64,000 bases of DNA from Isoetes taiwanensis (taxonomy: Eukaryota; Streptophyta; Lycopodiopsida; Isoetales; Isoetaceae), in assembly GCA_021234155.1 (NCBI GenBank), contig JAJEKV010000005.1, forward strand, positions 18,338,089-18,402,088, read 5' to 3'. Of this stretch, positions 60,177-64,000 are shown in pieces. The stretch's first letter is position 1; each line of letters begins with the position of its first letter. The notes below the pieces were generated by a model. That model worked only from the letters and a program-made list of their open reading frames with translations. It was not told the origin of the DNA and searched no databases. Position numbers and translations under genes: made by a program.

Positions 60177-60799
60177 CAACAAATCAAAGATGCTATCTTA
60201 GGTTACAATATACAAATCTTGTTTACTTGTGCAAGCTAGAATCTCTCTCAATGGAATGAGCATACAGCGTGGAACACCAAAGTAATGGGTGATTCCCGGA
60301 TGCTTCGGGCGAAACCAATTCCCATGGTGTGACGGGCGGTGTGTCTGTGGCCACGAACGTATTCACCGCACGCATGATGTCGATCCGCGACATTAGCGAT
60401 TCCAACTTCATGTTCTCGAGTTGCGAGAGAACAATCCGGACTCTTTCCCAGGCAATCTCGTGCCCCGCGATGCATTGTAATCTGCTCGGGTCTCATGCGT
60501 GTAGCGACAGCTAGCATTCTTTTCATTTGTTCGACGCTGCACTGCCCAAGTAGTAGCGCAGCCCACAAGAACAAAAAATTCTTTTTTGCAATGCTAAAGA
60601 AGAATCACTTTCGAAAGTATATCTCAAAGGGTCGATTTTCATTCATTCAAGAATCACACAAAGAATTAATCAGAATCCCAAGCTCGTGGTCTTGGGCACG
60701 TGGATCAAGTAGAATTTCAAATCAAGTAATCAAGTGAAAATATCGGAAATTCATGGTAATCTAATGCTTGAAAGGCAGGTTCAAGCTCGAATCTCCATA
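60177..60799. other. Insertion in the 5' LTR carrying organelle DNA
   Basis: This sequence is absent from the partner LTR, where only about 21 bp lie between the flanking homologies. Its central part is mitochondrial small-subunit rRNA. The outer parts (60,177-60,262 and 60,485-60,799) are unidentified and AT-rich. Because the partner LTR lacks it, the insertion happened after the retrotransposon integrated. Confidence 0.7.
60268..60482 (-). pseudogene. Plant mitochondrial SSU (18S) rRNA 3' fragment
   Basis: On the minus strand it has the universal ACACACCGCCCGTCACACC-type segment (plus strand GACGGGCGGTGTGT at 60,331-60,344), then TGGGAATTGGTTTCGCCCGA, AGCATC, and ATCACCCATTAC, as in plant mitochondrial 18S. 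Upstream are GGATTGTTCTCT, CAACTCGAGAACATGAAG and GGTGAATACG. About 215 nt of the ~1.9-kb gene are present. The universal CTGCAACTCGA reads CGCAACTCGA here, and GGATCAGCATG reads GGATCGACATC, so conserved positions are broken. This is a nuclear insert of mitochondrial DNA, not a working gene. Confidence 0.88.
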
Positions 60800-61373
60800 A
60801 TCTCGATAGTAACTCGCCTAAAAGCCTTCGAAAATCTTCTGTGTACCACGTGGTGGGGGGTGATTGGACGGGGAGAATTTAGGCTTTGGGGGGGAGGGGG
60901 GGGGGAGGAGGAGATAGGAATTTTTTTTTTGTTCATGGAGTTAGGCACATTTTCGAAGAAATCCAAAATGAAGGTCTAAATGAGCCCTTTTTTGAAAATT
61001 CTTTTTTGCAAAAAGAATCTTTTTTGATGCATTATACCATGGAAGAATCTTTTTTGCAAAATTAGCTTTTTGACTTTTGGCTTAAAAAGGGGTGTGGAAA
61101 TGGTGAGGTGGCTAAGTAAGTGGTAATATATTTTACTAGGTAAGTGGTCTTGCACATGTCTTGCATTTAGTTATTCTTTCTTCTTCCTCTATTTCATGAT
61201 AGTTCCTTGTTTGTGCTTTGGATATTCAAATAGCATCTAGAAGTGATATATCAACTTCTTTTTAAAATAAGAAGTTAAAACATTTTTTAGAGATTGGATG
61301 AGAAACTTCTAGAGCCTTTTCCTTGTTTTCAGGACTTCTCCCTCTATCATCCAATCGACATGCATCTCCATGG

Positions 61374-61406
61374 TCCCTCCCTCCCTCCCTCCCTCCCTCC
61401 CTCCCT
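61374..61406. repeat. (CCCT)n microsatellite
   Basis: About eight tandem CCCT units. The minus strand is (AGGG)n and could form a G-quadruplex. Confidence 0.95.
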
Positions 61407-62254
61407 CTGTTAGTCTTCTTTCCTTGCAAAACTTAGCAACTAAGTCAATTATAATGGAAATGGTTTACTAAACATGATATTTTGGCATCATGGAAAAAAT
61501 TAGTGGATATTAATAGCCAAATGGCGATTTTTTAGGGGGTCTAGACAATCTTTGCGGCAAATTTTATGAAGGGGGGTTTCTTTTAAAAAAATAAAAATAG
61601 CCATAATTAAAATAAGTACTCCGTTGTTTTTCTAGGACTAGCCAAACTATTTTTCCTATTTTTTTTTAAAGAAAAAGGGATTAGCCTTTCTTTATATTAC
61701 AATATTTATAGCCAAACATTAATCATTAAATCATTAATAGCCAAATGAAAATAAATTCTTATTATAGACTTTTACACATCCCCACCTACCATCATCAGTG
61801 ATAGTAGTTTTTCAAACTATGAATTTCTATTACATATACCACATATGCATCTTCAAAAAAGAATTGTAAGAGATGGCCAATATCCCTCTAGATGCCCGAG
61901 TTGATTGTATAACGTCTTCCTTCAAGGGTTAGAAATAAGTGCAATTTGAGCACAATATCTAGAAGGTGTTGTTGCATTAAATGTAGTTCAGACTATGGAT
62001 GTTATAAGCTATGTTGTGAGCTTCTGTTAAAAGTTTTTTAATATTATTGTATGTTCCTTGATTGTTGATTATTATTTGTAATTGCAGTATAATATATCTA
62101 TAGCTATAAAATTTAATTTATATTTTTTTATTTTTTTTTTCAGTTAGAAAAAATAGCTAAGTAAACGTTTATAGTACATAATTTAGAAGTTTCGCCAAGT
62201 CCAAATATATATAAATGTAATAATAATAATAACTTTAGCCAAATGTATATCATA

Positions 62255-62312
62255 AAATTTTAAAAAATAGCCAAACCATAAAAAAATTTTAAAAAATAGC
62301 CAAACCATAAAA
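62255..62312. repeat. 30-bp tandem duplication with TAGCCAAACC
   Basis: The word AAAATAGCCAAACCATAAAA with surrounding A/T runs is repeated directly, about 28-30 bp apart. Confidence 0.85.
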
Positions 62313-62546
62313 AAATATATCGTATGCTTAATTTTTTCCTTCTTGGCATAAGTACATTGTCCAACCACTTGAGAGCACAAGCAAGCGCGTTTCCAATGGA
62401 TCAACCTAATCCTAAGAGTCTGGCAAAATAACGATTTTGCCCTCTCTGGGTTTAATTTCAACATTTGACAGAATTATGGAAGATTCGGATCTAGTTGCAT
62501 TATAAACAAAAGAGGCATAGGCAATCGAATCAATAGTCAATCTAAC

Positions 62547-62755
62547 ATGAATTATAGCTTTTATTCTGCAACCATCTATCGCTTGCAATCTGTTACAGCA
62601 CAAAATTTTCCCAACGGAAAACCCTTGCCCGCGTTGCTACGCCGGTCAGAACTGCCCACACCGTGGATCCCTGATCCCCCACCTGACCCGTTTGGCTTGC
62701 TGTTATGTGAAGTTTTCACAGCAGCCCGGATTCCTCCAGAGAATCCTTCTGAGGT
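62547..62755 (+). CDS. Possible exon of an unknown gene
   Basis: A plus-strand frame opens at ATG 62,547 and has protein-like content (ALLRRSELPTPWIPDPPPDP, then FGLLLCEVFTAARIPPENPS). It meets a good splice-donor sequence, GAG|GTAAGCA, at about 62,752. The frame continues to 62,948 but becomes repetitive (CAATCTGCCTTGGG twice). No family is recognised and no downstream exon is found in the window. Low confidence. Confidence 0.25.
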
Positions 62756-62948
62756 AAGCACCTACCGGATGCTCAACTCAAATCGATCCTTGGCAGTAGC
62801 AATCTGCCTTGGGATCACCAACACAGCCTTGGGCTGCAAATCCGACCCTATGGGTCCAGCCTTATCCGGCTCCTGGCAGCAACAATCTGCCTTGGGGCCA
62901 AACCTACAGTCTCGGAATCCAAATCCGAGCTCAAGGCCCAGCTCTTAA

Positions 62949-64000
62949 ATCAATTCGCCAAGTCTTATAGCAGAAATCGGCTTCAACACTTCTGATCCAA
63001 AATTGTGCCCTCAACCAATACTTCCTCCAGCTTTATAATACAAGCTCTGGAGTTAACTATCAGTCCTATATGCCCAAAACCGGCCAGATTAGGCTTTTAT
63101 TTGATCCAAATCCGTTCTCTACAGCTAACCCATCGATCTGGCAGCCGGATTCCTTCATAAATTCGTCTCCTCTGATCAATATCAGGTTTATAAGATCCAC
63201 CCAACCGTTTGCTGCCATGTGTCCTCTTTTATAAACATTAAAACCATAGGTAACATATTTATCTTTCATGTTAATAACATTGGCCCCTAGTGCCTTCAAG
63301 TTACATTAACAAATATAATAATGTTAATCCCGCAACCATATAGGTCTTCTGCCTCCGCAAACCCTGCTAGCTCCTTCCGCACTAATATTTAGTAATATTA
63401 GTGCCCCCTAGCGGACCATAACCCGCCGCTAGCCATTACTAACACTTATTCCGCTTCTCGTCACCATAGAAGTTCTGATCAATATGGGATTAATTCTGGC
63501 CGCCGGCAATCGTGACCAATAGTAACCCCGTGCTCATGAACGTTCGTCAAGGGCAGTGATGACTTTAAGGTGTGAAACTTCGTAAAGTTGCTATATTTTA
63601 CCATTTTTTAAAATCTGGATTCGATGGTTTACTAGGATGCGTATGCTAAAGAACTTCATAAAATCGCCAAAATTTGATAATATTGCATCCCAATTATAGT
63701 AAATTCGCCAAATTAATGGACATTTTATAGTAAAAACCTCAAATTTATGGTAAAACATCCAATTCTACTAAATTTGTTTCTATAAACATGTTGAAAAAAT
63801 AGGAAACAATCGCCACCATTTCTATAGTTTAGAAGCAGCTAGAGGATGATAAAGTCATCACTGGTCAAGGGCCCAATTCTGGCTATGCCCTTGGGAGCAC
63901 CTGTAACACAATCCCTCTAGGTAAATCCGACTTTCTCTCTGAATTCCTCTTTATAGATTTATAGGTACTTCGAAAAAGATGAAAAGATTTGATAATCCAA
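62949..64000. other. Intergenic right end
   Basis: No gene is supported. There is a perfect hairpin at 63,379-63,404 (GCACTAATATT, loop TAGT, AATATTAGTGC) and a run of related AT-rich phrases such as ATAGTAAATTCGCCAAATT between 63,590 and 63,780. The minus-strand frame 63,066-63,299 is short and unrecognised. Confidence 0.4.

Larger units (their letters stand above)
46331..61113 (-). mobile_element. Tat-like Ty3/gypsy LTR retrotransposon, copy B, nested
   Basis: Element order on the minus strand: truncated 5' LTR (61,113-59,608), primer binding site, gag with CCHC knuckles, protease, archaeal-type RNase H, RT N-terminus, [6-kb insertion and MITE], RT core, second RNase H, integrase, purine tract, 3' LTR. 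Two RNase H domains are the hallmark of the plant Tat lineage. Without the insertions the element would be ~8.3 kb. No envelope-like gene is seen. Frameshifts in gag, integrase and RT make it non-autonomous as read. Confidence 0.85.
59608..61113 (-). repeat. 5' LTR of Ty3/gypsy element, truncated and interrupted
   Basis: It matches the 3' LTR from 59,608 to 60,176, then is interrupted by 623 bp (60,177-60,799), resumes to 61,113 and stops. The outer ~330 bp of the LTR (47,525-47,852 in the partner) are absent, and ~320 bp matching 46,970-47,288 are deleted near 60,842. A G-run (60,886-60,916) is expanded compared with TTGGGGAGGG in the other LTR. With the U3 end missing, no right-hand target duplication can be recognised. 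Confidence 0.75.
61114..62410. other. AT-rich intergenic DNA with simple repeats
   Basis: No gene is seen. It contains the (CCCT)n run below, at least seven TAGCCAAA words between 61,510 and 62,310, and a 30-bp tandem duplication ending at 62,312. Long A and T runs and low GC suggest decayed transposon or scaffold-type DNA. Confidence 0.5.

Noticed and set aside
60268-60482. Bacterial contamination or plastid 16S gene
   Set aside because: TGGGAATTGGTTTCGCCCGA and CTCGAGAACATGAAG match plant mitochondrial 18S better, and the fragment is embedded in an LTR.
60248-60574. Minus-strand open frame over the rRNA fragment
   Set aside because: It overlaps mitochondrial rRNA sequence; translation of an rRNA insert has no support.
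63379-63404. Geminivirus-type origin hairpin
   Set aside because: TAATATTAG lies in the stem, not the loop, and the last base of the nonanucleotide differs. No viral genes are nearby.

Overview
The window looks like heterochromatic nuclear DNA of a land plant. The evidence is a plant-specific AGC-VIII (PINOID/WAG/D6PK-like) kinase gene, a Tat-like Ty3/gypsy retrotransposon with two RNase H domains, a Mutator-like MITE, and a fragment of plant mitochondrial small-subunit rRNA. I see no bacterial operons, CRISPR array or tRNA gene. The species cannot be fixed from sequence alone. The uncharacterised transposon-type gene, of a family I associate with DUF7869, would fit a non-angiosperm lineage but does not prove one.

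Layout. About 26 kb occurs twice in the same order and orientation. Copy A runs from position 1 (probably entering from outside the window) to about 25,857. Copy B runs from about 31,430 to 57,340. The spacing is about 31.4 kb, as expected for a tandem duplication. Each copy holds, left to right: (i) an array of perfect palindromes, then a ~1,050-1,100-codon DUF7869-like gene on the + strand (A 1,405-4,671; B 32,797-36,098); (ii) a repeat-rich stretch ending in a possible LINE-type tail with (ATCT)n; (iii) the AGC-VIII kinase on the - strand (B intact, 41,066-42,675; A full of indels, 9,654-11,258), with a tiny divergent ORF just upstream; (iv) a - strand Ty3/gypsy element starting with its 3' LTR (A 15,001; B 46,331). 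Its pol gene is split by a 467-bp MITE and a ~6-kb insertion that carries gene-like pieces, including an ankyrin fragment. Copy A stops abruptly inside the RNase H domain. Copy B continues through protease and gag to the 5' LTR, which is truncated and carries a mitochondrial rRNA fragment.

Between the copies (25,858-31,430) lies GC-richer repeat DNA: a ~1.1-kb repeat present about 2.5 times and a ~200-bp tandem array (28,690-29,745). The right end (61,114-64,000) is AT-rich intergenic DNA with short repeats and one possible exon.

Caution on sequence quality. A and B are almost identical in some blocks (hundreds of bases with about one difference) but full of 1-3-base discrepancies in others. 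In the best block I checked (5,936-6,160 against 37,360-37,575), all eight CAG/CTG sites of copy A are altered in copy B. This is what uncorrected basecalling errors at methylated CHG sites would look like. Many apparent frameshifts here may therefore be assembly errors rather than true pseudogenes. The one clearly intact gene is the copy B kinase.
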